Assembly (NCBI GenBank): GCA_035995025.1
Contig: DASYKY010000007.1
Location: 56,314-120,313, forward strand
Reading direction: 5' to 3'
DNA: 64,000 bases
DNA from: Actinophytocola sp035995025
Lineage (GTDB): Bacteria; Actinomycetota; Actinomycetes; Mycobacteriales; Pseudonocardiaceae
Shown here: positions 31,741 to 40,828 of the stretch, one piece after another
How positions within the stretch are numbered: position 1 is the first letter of the stretch
Layout of the letters: each line of letters begins with the position of its first letter
Program-made: the position numbers and the translations under genes
The notes under the pieces: generated by a model
Seen by the model: only the letters and a program-made list of their open reading frames with translations
Told to the model about the DNA's origin: nothing
The model's database searches: none

Positions 31741-33741
31741 GTGACTGCAACACACTTGGCGGCACAGCAGGCCGCCGAGGTCACCCAGGCCACCGGTGTG
31801 GCGGGCTCGGCGTGGCTGCTGATCCTGTTCCCGGTGATCGGCGCCCTCGTCCTGCTGCTCGGGGGCAAGGCCACCAACGCGTGGGGCCACCTGCTCGGCT
31901 GCCTGACGATCGTCGCGTCGTTCGTCTACGGCGTCCTGCTGTTCATCTCCAGCACCGGGCTGCCGGACGACCAGCGGGTGCAGAACCTCAAGTTGTTCGA
32001 CTGGATCCCGGTCAGCCAGCTGCAGGTCGAGTTCGGGCTGCGCATCGACCCGCTGTCGATCAGCTTCGTGCTGCTGATCACCGGCGTCGGCGCGCTGATC
32101 CACATCTACTCGGTCGGCTACATGGCCGACGACCCCGACCGCAGGCGCTTCTTCGGGTACTTCAACCTGTTCGTCGCCGCGATGCTGATCCTGGTGCTGG
32201 GCAACGGGTTCGTGACGCTCTACCTCGGCTGGGAGGGCGTGGGCCTCGCCTCGTACCTGCTGATCGGCTGGTACACGAACCGCCCGTCCGCGGCGACCGC
32301 GGCCAAGAAGGCGTTCCTGATGAACCGGGTCGGCGACGTCGGCCTGATACTGGCGATCTTCATCCTGTTCAGCCAGCTCGGCACCACGCAGTACACCGCG
32401 GTCTTCGCGAACCTCGACAAGCTCTCGCCGGGCACGATCACCGCGCTCACGCTGCTGCTCCTGCTCGGCGCCTGCGGCAAGTCCGGCCAGTTCCCGCTGC
32501 AGGCGTGGTTGCCGGACGCGATGGAGGGCCCGACCCCGGTCTCCGCCCTCATCCACGCGGCGACCATGGTCACCGCCGGCGTGTACCTGGTGGCCCGGTC
32601 CAACCCGATCTACCTGCAGAGCGCGGACGGCCGGCTCGTGGTCGTCATCATCGGCGCGGTCACGCTGCTGATCGGGGCGATCATCGGCTGCGCGTACGAC
32701 GACATCAAGAAGGTGCTCGCGTACTCCACGGTCAGCCAGATCGGCTACATGATGCTGGCGGTCGGCCTCGGCCCGTTCGGGTTCGCGCTCGGCATCATGC
32801 ACCTGCTCACGCACGGCTTCTTCAAGGCGGGGCTCTTCCTCGGCGCCGGGTCGGTCATGCACGCCATGAACGACGAGGTCGACATGCGCAAGTACGGCGG
32901 GCTGGCGCGGGTCATGCCGGTCACCTTCGTCACGTTCGGCCTCGGCTACCTCGCGCTGATCGGCATCCCGCCGTTCTCCGGCTTCTTCTCCAAGGACGCG
33001 ATCATCGAGGCCGCGTTCGGCGAGGCGGGCTGGCGCGGCTGGGTGTTCGGCGGCGCGGCACTGCTCGCGGCCGGGCTCACCGCGTTCTACATGACGCGCC
33101 TGATGTTCATGACGTTCTTCGGCAAGCAGCGCTGGAAGGAACTGAAGACAACGTCGATGCTCGACCCCGCAAGCGGGTCTTCGGCAGACGACCGGGACTT
33201 CCACCCGCACGAGTCGTCGAGCGTGATGACCGTCCCGATGGTCCTGCTGGCCATCGGCTCCGTCGGCGCCGGCTGGTTCTTCTCGAGCGGCGACCGGCTC
33301 GCGGACTGGCTCTCGCCGTCGCTCGGCGCGCTGGAGGAGAGCGAGACCTCGGTCCTCGACCCGGCCCTGATCCCGTGGCTGTCCGTCGGCCTGTCGCTGC
33401 TCGGCGTGCTGATCGCGTGGCTGGCCGTCGGCCGCCGCGACGTGCCGGTCGAGGCGCCGGAGCGGGTGACGTTCCCGGTGCGCGCGGCCCGGAAGGACCT
33501 GTACGGCAACGCGCTGAACGAGGCGCTGGTCGCCCGGCCGGGCACCTGGCTCGCGCGCGCACTGGTCTACGTGGACAACAAGGGAGTTGACGGGATCGTG
33601 AACGGCATCGCCGCCGGACTCGGCGGCAGTTCCGGGCGATTGCGCAGGCTGCAGACCGGGTTCGTCCGCTCCTACGCGGCAACCATGCTGGGCGGCTCGA
33701 TCCTGGTCCTGATCGCCTTCCTGGCGGTGAGGTACACGTGA
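31741..33741 (+). CDS. nuoL: NADH-quinone oxidoreductase subunit L
   Basis: NuoL (666 residues) is the distal antiporter-like proton pump with about 16 helices. Evidence: YLGWEGVGLASYLLIG (helix 5 Glu), the lysine-bearing QFPLQAWLPDAMEGPTPVSA, and HGFFKAGLFLGAGSVMHA with the central Lys. The long lateral helix would lie near residues 550-620. A hydrophilic insert around residues 463-492 (LDPASGSSADDRD) is specific to this group. GTG 31741 follows GAGGGGAAGGCC. After the stop comes an inverted family B element that separates nuoL from nuoM. Confidence 0.97.
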   Translation: MTATHLAAQQAAEVTQATGVAGSAWLLILFPVIGALVLLLGGKATNAWGHLLGCLTIVASFVYGVLLFISSTGLPDDQRVQNLKLFDWIPVSQLQVEFGLRIDPLSISFVLLITGVGALIHIYSVGYMADDPDRRRFFGYFNLFVAAMLILVLGNGFVTLYLGWEGVGLASYLLIGWYTNRPSAATAAKKAFLMNRVGDVGLILAIFILFSQLGTTQYTAVFANLDKLSPGTITALTLLLLLGACGKSGQFPLQAWLPDAMEGPTPVSALIHAATMVTAGVYLVARSNPIYLQSADGRLVVVIIGAVTLLIGAIIGCAYDDIKKVLAYSTVSQIGYMMLAVGLGPFGFALGIMHLLTHGFFKAGLFLGAGSVMHAMNDEVDMRKYGGLARVMPVTFVTFGLGYLALIGIPPFSGFFSKDAIIEAAFGEAGWRGWVFGGAALLAAGLTAFYMTRLMFMTFFGKQRWKELKTTSMLDPASGSSADDRDFHPHESSSVMTVPMVLLAIGSVGAGWFFSSGDRLADWLSPSLGALEESETSVLDPALIPWLSVGLSLLGVLIAWLAVGRRDVPVEAPERVTFPVRAARKDLYGNALNEALVARPGTWLARALVYVDNKGVDGIVNGIAAGLGGSSGRLRRLQTGFVRSYAATMLGGSILVLIAFLAVRYT

Positions 33742-33880
33742 CTGTGCCGCCTCTCCGGAATTCTTACTGTGGGTTCCGTTGGGATTCCACGTTCCCGTTG
33801 ACCACGTACTTGTGGCCGGGCTGCGTTCCGTTCCCCTTGGGTGCGGTTGGGGAGCGCTCGGCTCTGACACAGGGAGCGTC
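33742..33880 (-). repeat. Family B intergenic repeat, inverted, between nuoL and nuoM
   Basis: Read on the minus strand this gap aligns with the nuoG-nuoH element over about 115 bases. Translated from the minus-strand ATG at 33882 it begins MTLPVSEPSAPQPHPRG and continues to NSGEAAQS, very like VSEPRDPQPHLRG...VGEAEQP. Being inverted it cannot carry ribosomes from nuoL to nuoM; nuoM has its own AGGGAG (33871-33876). The minus-strand ATG shares the CATG with the nuoM start. Confidence 0.8.
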
Positions 33881-35455
33881 ATGACCTCGTCTTCCTCTTC
33901 GGTGCTGCTTCTCGCGCTGTTGCTGGTGCCGGTTGTCGGTGCGCTTGTCGTCGCGTTCCTGCGGGACAACGACAAGCTCGCCAAGCAGACCGCGCTCGGG
34001 TTCTCGATCGTCGAGCTCGCGCTGGCCATCGCGTCCTGGGCCGCCTACGACGCGGGCGGCGCGCGGCTGCAGCAGTCCTTCTCGGTCGACTGGATCCCCG
34101 CGTTCGGCGTGCACCTGGCGTTCGGCATCGACGGCATCGCGCTGGTGATGATCGCGGTCATCGGGCTGCTGGTGCCGCTGGTGATCGGGGCGGGCTGGAC
34201 GGAGAAGCTGCCGGCGGAGCGGTCCGCGGGCGGGTTCCTGTCGCTGATCCTGCTGCAGCAGGCGATCACGGTCGGCGTGTTCGCCGCGACCGACGTGTTC
34301 CTGTTCTACGTGCTGTTCGAGATCATGCTGATCCCGATGTACTTCCTGATCGGGAACTACGGCGGCCCGCGCCGCCAGTACGCGGCGGTGAAGTTCTTCC
34401 TCTACTCGTTCCTCGGCGGCCTGATCATGCTGGCGTCGACCATCGGCGCCTACTCGATGGCCGCCGACGAGCTGGGGTCCGGCACTTTCGACTGGGCCAC
34501 GCTCGTGCGGGTCGTGTCGGACGCGCCGCTGTCCAACCAGATCTGGATCTTCCTCGGCTTCTTCCTCGCGTTCGCGGTGAAGGCGCCGCTGGTGCCGCTG
34601 CACACCTGGCTGCCGGACGCGGCCGCCGAGGCGCCGATCGGTGTCGTGGTGCTGCTGGTCGGCGTGCTGGACAAGGTCGGCACGTTCGGCTTCCTGCGCT
34701 ACCTGCTGCCGATGACGCCGGACGCGAGCAAGACGCTCGCGCCGCTCGTGCTCGTGATGGGCGTGGCCGGCATCCTCTACGGCGCGCTGCTCGCGACCAT
34801 GCAGCGCGACATGAAGCGGTTCATCGCCTACGTGTCGATCGCGCACTTCGGCTTCATCGCGGTCGGCATCTTCGCGTTCACCGCGCAGTCCGAGGTCGGC
34901 GCGGTGACCTACATGGTCAACCACTCGATCGCGACCGGCATGCTGATCCTCGTCATCGGCATGGTCATCGCGCGCGGCGGCTCCACGCTGATCGCGGACT
35001 ACGGCGGCATGGCCAAGCTCGCGCCGATGCTCGCCGGCGTCTTCCTGGTCGCCGGCCTGGCGACGCTGTCGCTGCCCGGCACCGGCTCGTTCATCAGCGA
35101 GTTCCTGGTGCTGGTCGGGTCCTACGGCAACGAGCCGGTCTACACGATCCTCGCCACGATCGGCATGATCCTCGCCGCGATGTACGTGCTGTGGCTCTAC
35201 CAGCGGGTGTTCCACGGGCCGGTGCGCGGCAACGCGCTCGTCGGCGTCGCGGGCGGCCCGGGCTCGGCGATCGCGCCCGAGGTCGGCGCGCGCAAGGCGA
35301 TCCTCGACCTGAACGGCCGGGAGAAGCTGGTACTCGCCCCGCTGCTGGTGCTTGTCGTGGGCATCGGGATCTACCCGGCGCCGGTGCTCGACGTGATCAC
35401 CCCGACCGTCAACGCGACGCTCGACGCGGTCGGAATCTCGGACGGAGGCAACTGA
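33881..35455 (+). CDS. nuoM: NADH-quinone oxidoreductase subunit M
   Basis: The 524-residue NuoM is the second antiporter-like pump, with 14 helices predicted by hydrophobicity. Conserved: FYVLFEIMLIPMYFLIG with the helix 5 Glu, AVKAPLVPLHTWLPDAAAEAP with the pump Lys, and KRFIAYVSIAHFGF. The downstream region NHSIATGMLILVIGM contains the family His rather than Lys. ATG 33881 is preceded by AGGGAG. The next gene begins 2 bases after the stop. Confidence 0.97.
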   Translation: MTSSSSSVLLLALLLVPVVGALVVAFLRDNDKLAKQTALGFSIVELALAIASWAAYDAGGARLQQSFSVDWIPAFGVHLAFGIDGIALVMIAVIGLLVPLVIGAGWTEKLPAERSAGGFLSLILLQQAITVGVFAATDVFLFYVLFEIMLIPMYFLIGNYGGPRRQYAAVKFFLYSFLGGLIMLASTIGAYSMAADELGSGTFDWATLVRVVSDAPLSNQIWIFLGFFLAFAVKAPLVPLHTWLPDAAAEAPIGVVVLLVGVLDKVGTFGFLRYLLPMTPDASKTLAPLVLVMGVAGILYGALLATMQRDMKRFIAYVSIAHFGFIAVGIFAFTAQSEVGAVTYMVNHSIATGMLILVIGMVIARGGSTLIADYGGMAKLAPMLAGVFLVAGLATLSLPGTGSFISEFLVLVGSYGNEPVYTILATIGMILAAMYVLWLYQRVFHGPVRGNALVGVAGGPGSAIAPEVGARKAILDLNGREKLVLAPLLVLVVGIGIYPAPVLDVITPTVNATLDAVGISDGGN

Positions 35456-35456
35456 G

Positions 35457-37058
35457 TTGTCCGCACTCATCTCCCTCGCCCAGGAGGGTAAGGAGACGCT
35501 CGCGCCGATCGACTACCCGGCCATCCTGCCGGTGTTGATCATCCTCGGCGCGGCCTGCGTCGGGGTGCTGTTCGAGGCGTTCCTGCCGCGGCACCAGCGC
35601 TGGCAGGCGCAGGTGTCCCTGACGCTGCTGGCGCTGGTCGGCGCGGGCCTCGCGATGGCGATCTACGTGACCGACGCGCCGGCGGACGGCGTGCTGACGC
35701 TGTCCAGCACGATCGCGGTCGACGGCCCGGCGCTGTTCCTGTGGGGCACGCTGCTCGCGCTCGCGCTCGGCTCGGTGCTGATGATCGCGGACCGGTCGGT
35801 GGAGCCGGGCGGCGCGTTCGTCGCGCAGGCGGCGATCCGGCCGGGCACCGTGCAGGACCGCGAGCAGCGGCTCGGCGCGCACCCGCACCGGCGCGACGCG
35901 GCCCGGTTCCAGATGCAGACCGAGGTGTTCCCGCTGACGCTGTTCGCGCTCGGCGGCATGATGGTCTTCTGCTCGGCGAACGACCTGCTGACGATGTTCG
36001 TGGCGCTCGAGGTGCTGAGCCTGCCGCTGTACCTGATGTGCGGCCTGGCCCGGCGCCGCCGCCTGCTGTCGCAGGAGTCGGCGGTCAAGTACTTCCTGCT
36101 CGGCGCGTTCGCGTCGGCGTTCTTCCTCTACGGCCTGGCCCTGCTGTACGGCTACGCGGGCTCGGTGCGCCTGGCCGACATCGCGAACGCGGCGGCCGGC
36201 ACGGACCGGTCGGACACGCTGCTGTTCGGCGGCATGGCACTGCTGATCGTGGGCCTGCTGTTCAAGGGCTCGGTCGGCCCGTTCCACGCCTGGACCCCGG
36301 ACGTCTACCAGGGCGCGCCGACGCCGATCACGGCGTTCATGGCGGCGTGCACGAAGGTGGCGGCGTTCGGCGGCATCCTGCGCGTGCTGTCGGTCGGCCT
36401 GGAGTCGACCCGCTGGGAGTGGCGCGGCGTGCTGTGGGGCGTGGCGATCGTGTCGATGGTCATCGGCGCGGTGCTCGGCCTCACGCAGACGGACATCAAG
36501 CGGATGATCGCGTACTCGTCGGTGGCGCACGCCGGCTTCCTGCTGATCGGGGCGATCGTGCTGACGCCCGAAGGCGTGTCGTCGACACTGTTCTACCTGC
36601 TGGCCTACGGCTTCACCACGGTGGCGGCGTTCGGCGTGATCTCCCTGGTCCGCGACGCGGACGGCGAGGCGACGCACCTGTCGCAGTGGGCGGGCCTGGC
36701 GAAACGCTCCCCGCTGGTCGCGGGCGTGTTCACCTTCCTGCTACTCGCGCTCGCCGGCATACCGCTGACATCGGGCTTCATCGGCAAGTTCGTGGTGTTC
36801 TCGGCCGCGCTGTCGGACGGCATGGCCCCGCTCGTGGTGATCGCCCTCGTGGTGTCCGCCGTGGCGGCGTTCTTCTACCTGCGGGTGATCGTGCTGATGT
36901 ACTTCAGCGAGCCCGCGCCGGACGGCCCCACGGTCACCGTGCCGGGCGCGTTCACGACGGCGTCGATCACCCTCGGCGTGGTCGTCACGCTGCTGCTGGG
37001 CCTGATCCCGGCGTTCGCGCTGGACTGGGCCAACGCCGGGAACTTCGCGCTGCGGTAA
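35457..37058 (+). CDS. nuoN: NADH-quinone oxidoreductase subunit N
   Basis: NuoN (533 residues) is the third antiporter-like pump and the last gene of the operon. Motifs: DLLTMFVALEVLSLPLYLMCG (helix 5 Glu), LLFKGSVGPFHAWTPDVYQGAP (pump Lys), KRMIAYSSVAHAGFLLIG. A hydrophilic loop near residues 120-160 (PGTVQDREQRLGAHPHRRDAAR) is an actinobacterial insertion. The start is TTG at 35457; it is supported by GGAGG (35444-35448) 8 bases upstream and by the short distance to nuoM. A complex palindrome follows the stop. Confidence 0.95.
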   Translation: MSALISLAQEGKETLAPIDYPAILPVLIILGAACVGVLFEAFLPRHQRWQAQVSLTLLALVGAGLAMAIYVTDAPADGVLTLSSTIAVDGPALFLWGTLLALALGSVLMIADRSVEPGGAFVAQAAIRPGTVQDREQRLGAHPHRRDAARFQMQTEVFPLTLFALGGMMVFCSANDLLTMFVALEVLSLPLYLMCGLARRRRLLSQESAVKYFLLGAFASAFFLYGLALLYGYAGSVRLADIANAAAGTDRSDTLLFGGMALLIVGLLFKGSVGPFHAWTPDVYQGAPTPITAFMAACTKVAAFGGILRVLSVGLESTRWEWRGVLWGVAIVSMVIGAVLGLTQTDIKRMIAYSSVAHAGFLLIGAIVLTPEGVSSTLFYLLAYGFTTVAAFGVISLVRDADGEATHLSQWAGLAKRSPLVAGVFTFLLLALAGIPLTSGFIGKFVVFSAALSDGMAPLVVIALVVSAVAAFFYLRVIVLMYFSEPAPDGPTVTVPGAFTTASITLGVVVTLLLGLIPAFALDWANAGNFALR

Positions 37059-37077
37059 CCGGGCCAGCACCTAGATC

Positions 37078-37166
37078 CCGCGAGTCCAACGTTCCGGAAC
37101 CGCGAGTCCAACGTTCCGTCGTGCGTGAACGTTGGACTCGCGGCGTGTGAGCGTTGGACTCGCGGG
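37078..37166 (+). repeat. Family C palindromic repeat cluster after nuoN, probable terminator
   Basis: Four copies of CGCGAGTCCAACGTT lie in 89 bases: two forward (37079-37095, 37101-37117) and two inverted (37127-37142, 37149-37164). The inner pair forms a perfect 17-bp stem (37100-37116 with 37127-37143) with a 10-base loop; the outer pair can form a second, nested stem. It may end nuo transcription. The unit recurs exactly, suggesting a dispersed repeat rather than a one-off hairpin. Confidence 0.8.
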
Positions 37167-37262
37167 GTCTGGGCGGGTGAGCAGGGCCACCTGTCTTGCG
37201 GACGTGCCCGAATCCCCTGGACATTAGGCTGGGGCCAGGAAACCGTGGGGAGCGATGCCGTC

Positions 37263-38291
37263 GTGTCAGTCGATCAAGCCGTACCGCGGCTACCCGCTTC
37301 GCTCGGGCTGGACCGGGCCGACCCGGCGCTCGTCGAGTCCATCGGAGGCGGGCTGGTCAAGGTCGAGGCCCTGCTGCGCACCGTCGTCCGCAGCGACGTC
37401 GAGTTCGTCAACGAGGCCGCGACGCACCTGGTCAAGGCTGGTGGCAAACGCTTCCGCCCCCTGTTCACGCTGCTGTCCGCCGCCGTGTCGGGCAAGGTCA
37501 CCGACGACGTCATCACCGCGGCCGCCGCCGTGGAGCTGGTGCACCTCGCCACGCTCTACCACGACGACGTCATGGACGAGGCGACCATGCGGCGCGGCGA
37601 GGCCAGCGTCAATGCCCGCTGGGACAACACGATCGCCATCCTCACCGGCGACTTCCTGTTCGCGCACGCGTCGGGCCTGGTCGCCGACCTCGGCAGCGAC
37701 GCCGCGCGGATCATCGCCGAGACCATGGGGGAGCTGGTCACCGGCCAGATGCGCGAGACCGTCGGCCCGCGCGACGGCGACGACCGCGTCGTGCACTACC
37801 TGGCCGTCATCGGGCAGAAGACGGGCTCGCTCATCGCCACCGCCGGACGCTACGGCGGCATGTTCTCCGGCGCGACCGCCGAGCACATCGACGCGTTGCA
37901 CCGCTTCGGCGAGCTCATCGGCATCGCGTTCCAGATCTCCGACGACATCATCGACATCGCGTCACCGGCCGACGAGTCCGGCAAGACCCCGGGCACCGAC
38001 CTGCGCGAGGGCGTCCTGACCCTCCCGATGCTCTACGCGCTGTCACCGGAGTACGCCGGTGGCGAGCCCGACCCGCGCCTGCGCGAGCTGCTCGCCGCCC
38101 CGGTCACCGACGACGACCTCGTCGAGGAGGCGTTGACGCTGCTCAGGAAGTCTCCCGGGCTCGAGCAGGCGGTGCGCACCCTGTCGGAGTACGCCGACAG
38201 GGCCCGCACCGAGCTGAACGTGCTCCCGGAGAGTCCCGCGCGCGACGCACTGAACATGCTGGCACGGTACGTGGTCGCCCGTACGCATTGA
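37263..38291 (+). CDS. All-trans polyprenyl diphosphate synthase (GrcC-like)
   Basis: A 342-residue long-chain prenyltransferase that extends allylic diphosphates with isopentenyl diphosphate. Motifs: GGKRFRPLFTLL, first Asp-rich motif LYHDDVMDEATMRRG, and second motif FQISDDIIDIA. The small residues before the first Asp motif (ELVHLATLYHDD) point to a long-chain product such as the menaquinone tail. M. tuberculosis GrcC1 (Rv0562) is the natural comparison. GTG 37263 follows GGGGAG; an in-frame GTG 37245 is an alternative. Its place after nuoN fits a common role in quinone-dependent respiration, though a separate promoter is likely beyond the palindromes. Confidence 0.88.
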   Translation: MSVDQAVPRLPASLGLDRADPALVESIGGGLVKVEALLRTVVRSDVEFVNEAATHLVKAGGKRFRPLFTLLSAAVSGKVTDDVITAAAAVELVHLATLYHDDVMDEATMRRGEASVNARWDNTIAILTGDFLFAHASGLVADLGSDAARIIAETMGELVTGQMRETVGPRDGDDRVVHYLAVIGQKTGSLIATAGRYGGMFSGATAEHIDALHRFGELIGIAFQISDDIIDIASPADESGKTPGTDLREGVLTLPMLYALSPEYAGGEPDPRLRELLAAPVTDDDLVEEALTLLRKSPGLEQAVRTLSEYADRARTELNVLPESPARDALNMLARYVVARTH

Positions 38292-38420
38292 GCCACGGTT
38301 GACAATTACTGAGCGTGTCGCGATCCGGAAATAGACCGGCTGGTGCCGAACGGCACACCGACCGCAGTAGCCTGAGCACCGCTTGCAGCGTCGAAGCGGC
38401 GCGCGGAGGGAGTTTTTGCC

Positions 38421-39899
38421 ATGCCTATCTTTGGGCAGGTCTGGTTGTGGAGCTCACTGGCCTTCCTGCTCGGAGCGTTCCTCTGCTGGGTTCTGGTGGC
38501 CCGGCCGGCCCGCAGGCGGGTCGGTGAGCTGGAGGACGAGCTGGTCGGCCGGCACCGCCGTGCGCCGATGTCCGACCGCCCGTCACCCGCCGCCCGCCAC
38601 CGCGCGCTCGACGACGAGTACGACGAGTACGAAGCGAGCCGCGGAGACCGCTACGGCGACCGGCCGTCCCTGCTGCCCGACCTGCCGGAGGAACCGCCCG
38701 AGCCGCTCACCCGGGCCTACGCGCTGCCCACCCGGGCGCCGGGCGAGACCAACCGCCCCGGCCCGCTGAGCTCGCCGTTCGGCGGGATCGGCGCGCCGGC
38801 CGAGGTGGACCGGACCGACACCGAGCTCGCGGACAGCCCCGAGACCACCCAGTACCTCCCGTTCTCGGCGGGCTCGCTCGGCACCGGCAAGCTCGAGGCG
38901 CCGCCGGAGATCCCGTCGCAGCCCGGCGGTCGCGGCTGGTTCGACTCCGAGGCGGAGCAGAAGGGTGAGCCGCTGGAGGCGATCTCCCGGCTGGCGCCCG
39001 ACGCTTCCACCGGGCTGGACCGGCTTCTGGTCGACGACGAAGCCGAGGCGCCCCCGGTGCAGCGCGGCGGCGGCACGATCTTCACCGAGCACACCCACCC
39101 GATCCCGGGCGAGATGATCCGCCAGATCGACGAGGCCGGGAAGGTGGCGGCCCGCACCGACGAGCCGGCCGACGCGCTCGTCGACGACCTGGCCGACGAG
39201 GACGCCGGGAGCAGGGCGGAGCAGACGCTCGAGTCCGGGCCGGCCGCCACGCCGAGGGCGTCGGTGCCCGGGATCGCGCCGGGTCCGGAGGTAACCTCGC
39301 AGCCGAGGCTGGACGCTGAGCCGACGGGGACGGCTCCGGCCTATGGCGCGCAGGGCCAGACGGAGGTCATGCCGGCGGCCACCTTCGGTTCGTCCACCGA
39401 GGTGGCGCCCGCGAGCGGACAGCGTTCCGGCGCCGAGACGAGCCGACGAGGGACCGACGAGCCGAACGCCATGCCTGGAGTGACCGCCCGCCAGCCGGCG
39501 AGCAGCAGCAACCCCCTGCCGAAGCGCGTGCCCGGCAAACCGCGCGGGCACACGCCCTTCGGGGTGCAGACGTCGCCGACGTCCGCGCCCGCGGACCCCG
39601 CCGCTCCGGCGGCCGAGCCGGCCCGCGCGCTGTTCGAGCCGATCGTGCCGGCCGAGGACAACCCGGTCGTCCCGCCGCCGCACGTGGTGCGCGGCAACGG
39701 CCGCAGCCCGTTCGGTCCCGGCTCGGCGATGCCGCTGCCCGGCGGTGCGTCGCCGTCGCCGGAGTTCACGATCAAGGCCAGCGTCAGCGCGCTGCGCTAC
39801 TGCACGCCGGAGTCGCCGCAGTTCGGCCGCACGGTGGCGGAGGTCTGGTTCAAGACGTCCGCCGACGCGGAGCGGGTCGGGTTCCGTCCGGTCAGCTGA
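38421..39899 (+). CDS. Sunset-domain membrane protein 1
   Basis: The 492-residue protein has an N-terminal helix (residues 8-27, WLWSSLAFLLGAFLCWVLVA) followed by ARRRVGELEDELVG, a long disordered acidic and Pro-rich region of about 400 residues, and a C-terminal domain of about 45 residues. That domain reads EFTIKASVSALRYCT, ESPQFGRTVAEVWF and KTSADAERVGF, the pattern of the sunset domain of mycobacterial ArfC-type proteins. An almost equal domain ends the next gene product. GGAGGGAG lies before ATG 38421. A wall or membrane-associated role is inferred from the anchor; molecular function is unknown. Confidence 0.65.
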   Translation: MPIFGQVWLWSSLAFLLGAFLCWVLVARPARRRVGELEDELVGRHRRAPMSDRPSPAARHRALDDEYDEYEASRGDRYGDRPSLLPDLPEEPPEPLTRAYALPTRAPGETNRPGPLSSPFGGIGAPAEVDRTDTELADSPETTQYLPFSAGSLGTGKLEAPPEIPSQPGGRGWFDSEAEQKGEPLEAISRLAPDASTGLDRLLVDDEAEAPPVQRGGGTIFTEHTHPIPGEMIRQIDEAGKVAARTDEPADALVDDLADEDAGSRAEQTLESGPAATPRASVPGIAPGPEVTSQPRLDAEPTGTAPAYGAQGQTEVMPAATFGSSTEVAPASGQRSGAETSRRGTDEPNAMPGVTARQPASSSNPLPKRVPGKPRGHTPFGVQTSPTSAPADPAAPAAEPARALFEPIVPAEDNPVVPPPHVVRGNGRSPFGPGSAMPLPGGASPSPEFTIKASVSALRYCTPESPQFGRTVAEVWFKTSADAERVGFRPVS

Positions 39900-40001
39900 G
39901 AGCGAAGCCGAAAAAAGTCGCCGCCACCTGGTGCCCTATTGTTTCCGCCACACATCGGTGATCGTGACCTGAATGCGGTCATTCGCGAGGAGGCAGGCTC
40001 C

Positions 40002-40820
40002 GTGAAGTGGTTGACCCAGCTGTTCGCCAAGCTCAAGTCCGTGCTGCGAGGAACCCCGACCACGACGGCGAAGCCGGCGAGCGAGCCGGCACCCGCCACC
40101 TCGCCGAAGCCGGCTGACGCCGAGCCGGCCGTGGAGTCCGTCCCGGAGCCCGCGGAGCCGACGAAGCCCGCGGGCGACCCGGCGATGAACAAGCTCGACA
40201 GCGAGCGCGCGGTCGCCAAGCTCCCCGAGGCCCCGGCAGGCGAGCCCGCCAAGGCTCCGGCCGCGAAGAAGCCCGCCGCGGCTGCGAAGTCGACCGCCGC
40301 CGAGGCCCCCGTCGCCGAGAAGTCGGCCGCGCCCATCAAGACGGCCGCCGCGGCGGAGAAGCCCGCTGCCACGAAGCCCGCCTCGCAGCAGCCCGCCGCC
40401 GCGAAGCCCGCCGCTGCGAAGCCCGCTACGGCGGAGAAGCCCGCCCCTGCGAAGCCTGTCGCCGCGAAGCCCGCGGCCGACAAGCCCGCCGCTGCCGAGA
40501 AGCCCGCCGTGACGCCCGCCGTCAAGCCGGCCGACGAACCCGCCGCGAAGCCCGCGGTCGCCGCGAAGCCCGCGGCGGCGGCGAAGCCCGCGGCCGACGA
40601 GGCTCCTTTCGGCCCCGGCTCGGCGAAGCCGCTCGCGGACGGCGGCGCCCCGAGCGAGGAGTTCACCGTGAAGGGCAAGCGCTCCTCGAAGCTCTTCCAC
40701 ACCGCCGAGTCGCCCTACTTCGGCCGCACCAAGGCCGACGTCTGGTTCAAGACGCCGGCCGATGCCGAGAGCGCCGGCTTCGCCGCCTGGAACCACAAGA
40801 AGAAGGCGACAGCCAAGTAG
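40002..40820 (+). CDS. Sunset-domain protein 2 with Ala/Lys/Pro-rich linker
   Basis: This 272-residue protein starts with a short amphipathic basic helix (VKWLTQLFAKLKSVLRG), then about 170 residues of low-complexity repeats built from KPAAAKPA and AEKPA units, similar to histone H1-like tails, and ends in a sunset-like domain (EFTVKGKRSSKLFHTAESPYFGRTKADVWFKT broken here for length: EFTVKGKRSSKLFHT, ESPYFGRTKADVWF, KTPADAESAGF). The segment PFGPGSAxPL before the domain is shared with the upstream protein, so the pair arose by duplication. GTG 40002 is preceded at 8 bases by AGGAGG (39988-39993). Binding to polyanions is possible from the basic repeats but unproven. Confidence 0.65.
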   Translation: MKWLTQLFAKLKSVLRGTPTTTAKPASEPAPATSPKPADAEPAVESVPEPAEPTKPAGDPAMNKLDSERAVAKLPEAPAGEPAKAPAAKKPAAAAKSTAAEAPVAEKSAAPIKTAAAAEKPAATKPASQQPAAAKPAAAKPATAEKPAPAKPVAAKPAADKPAAAEKPAVTPAVKPADEPAAKPAVAAKPAAAAKPAADEAPFGPGSAKPLADGGAPSEEFTVKGKRSSKLFHTAESPYFGRTKADVWFKTPADAESAGFAAWNHKKKATAK

Positions 40821-40828
40821 CCCTCCCC

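Noticed and set aside
37078..37166. CRISPR array
   Set aside because: Copies are partly inverted, spacers are very short and unequal, and no cas genes are near; it is a palindromic repeat cluster.
38299..38304. TTGACA as promoter of the first sunset-domain gene
   Set aside because: No acceptable -10 element is found 16-19 bases downstream.
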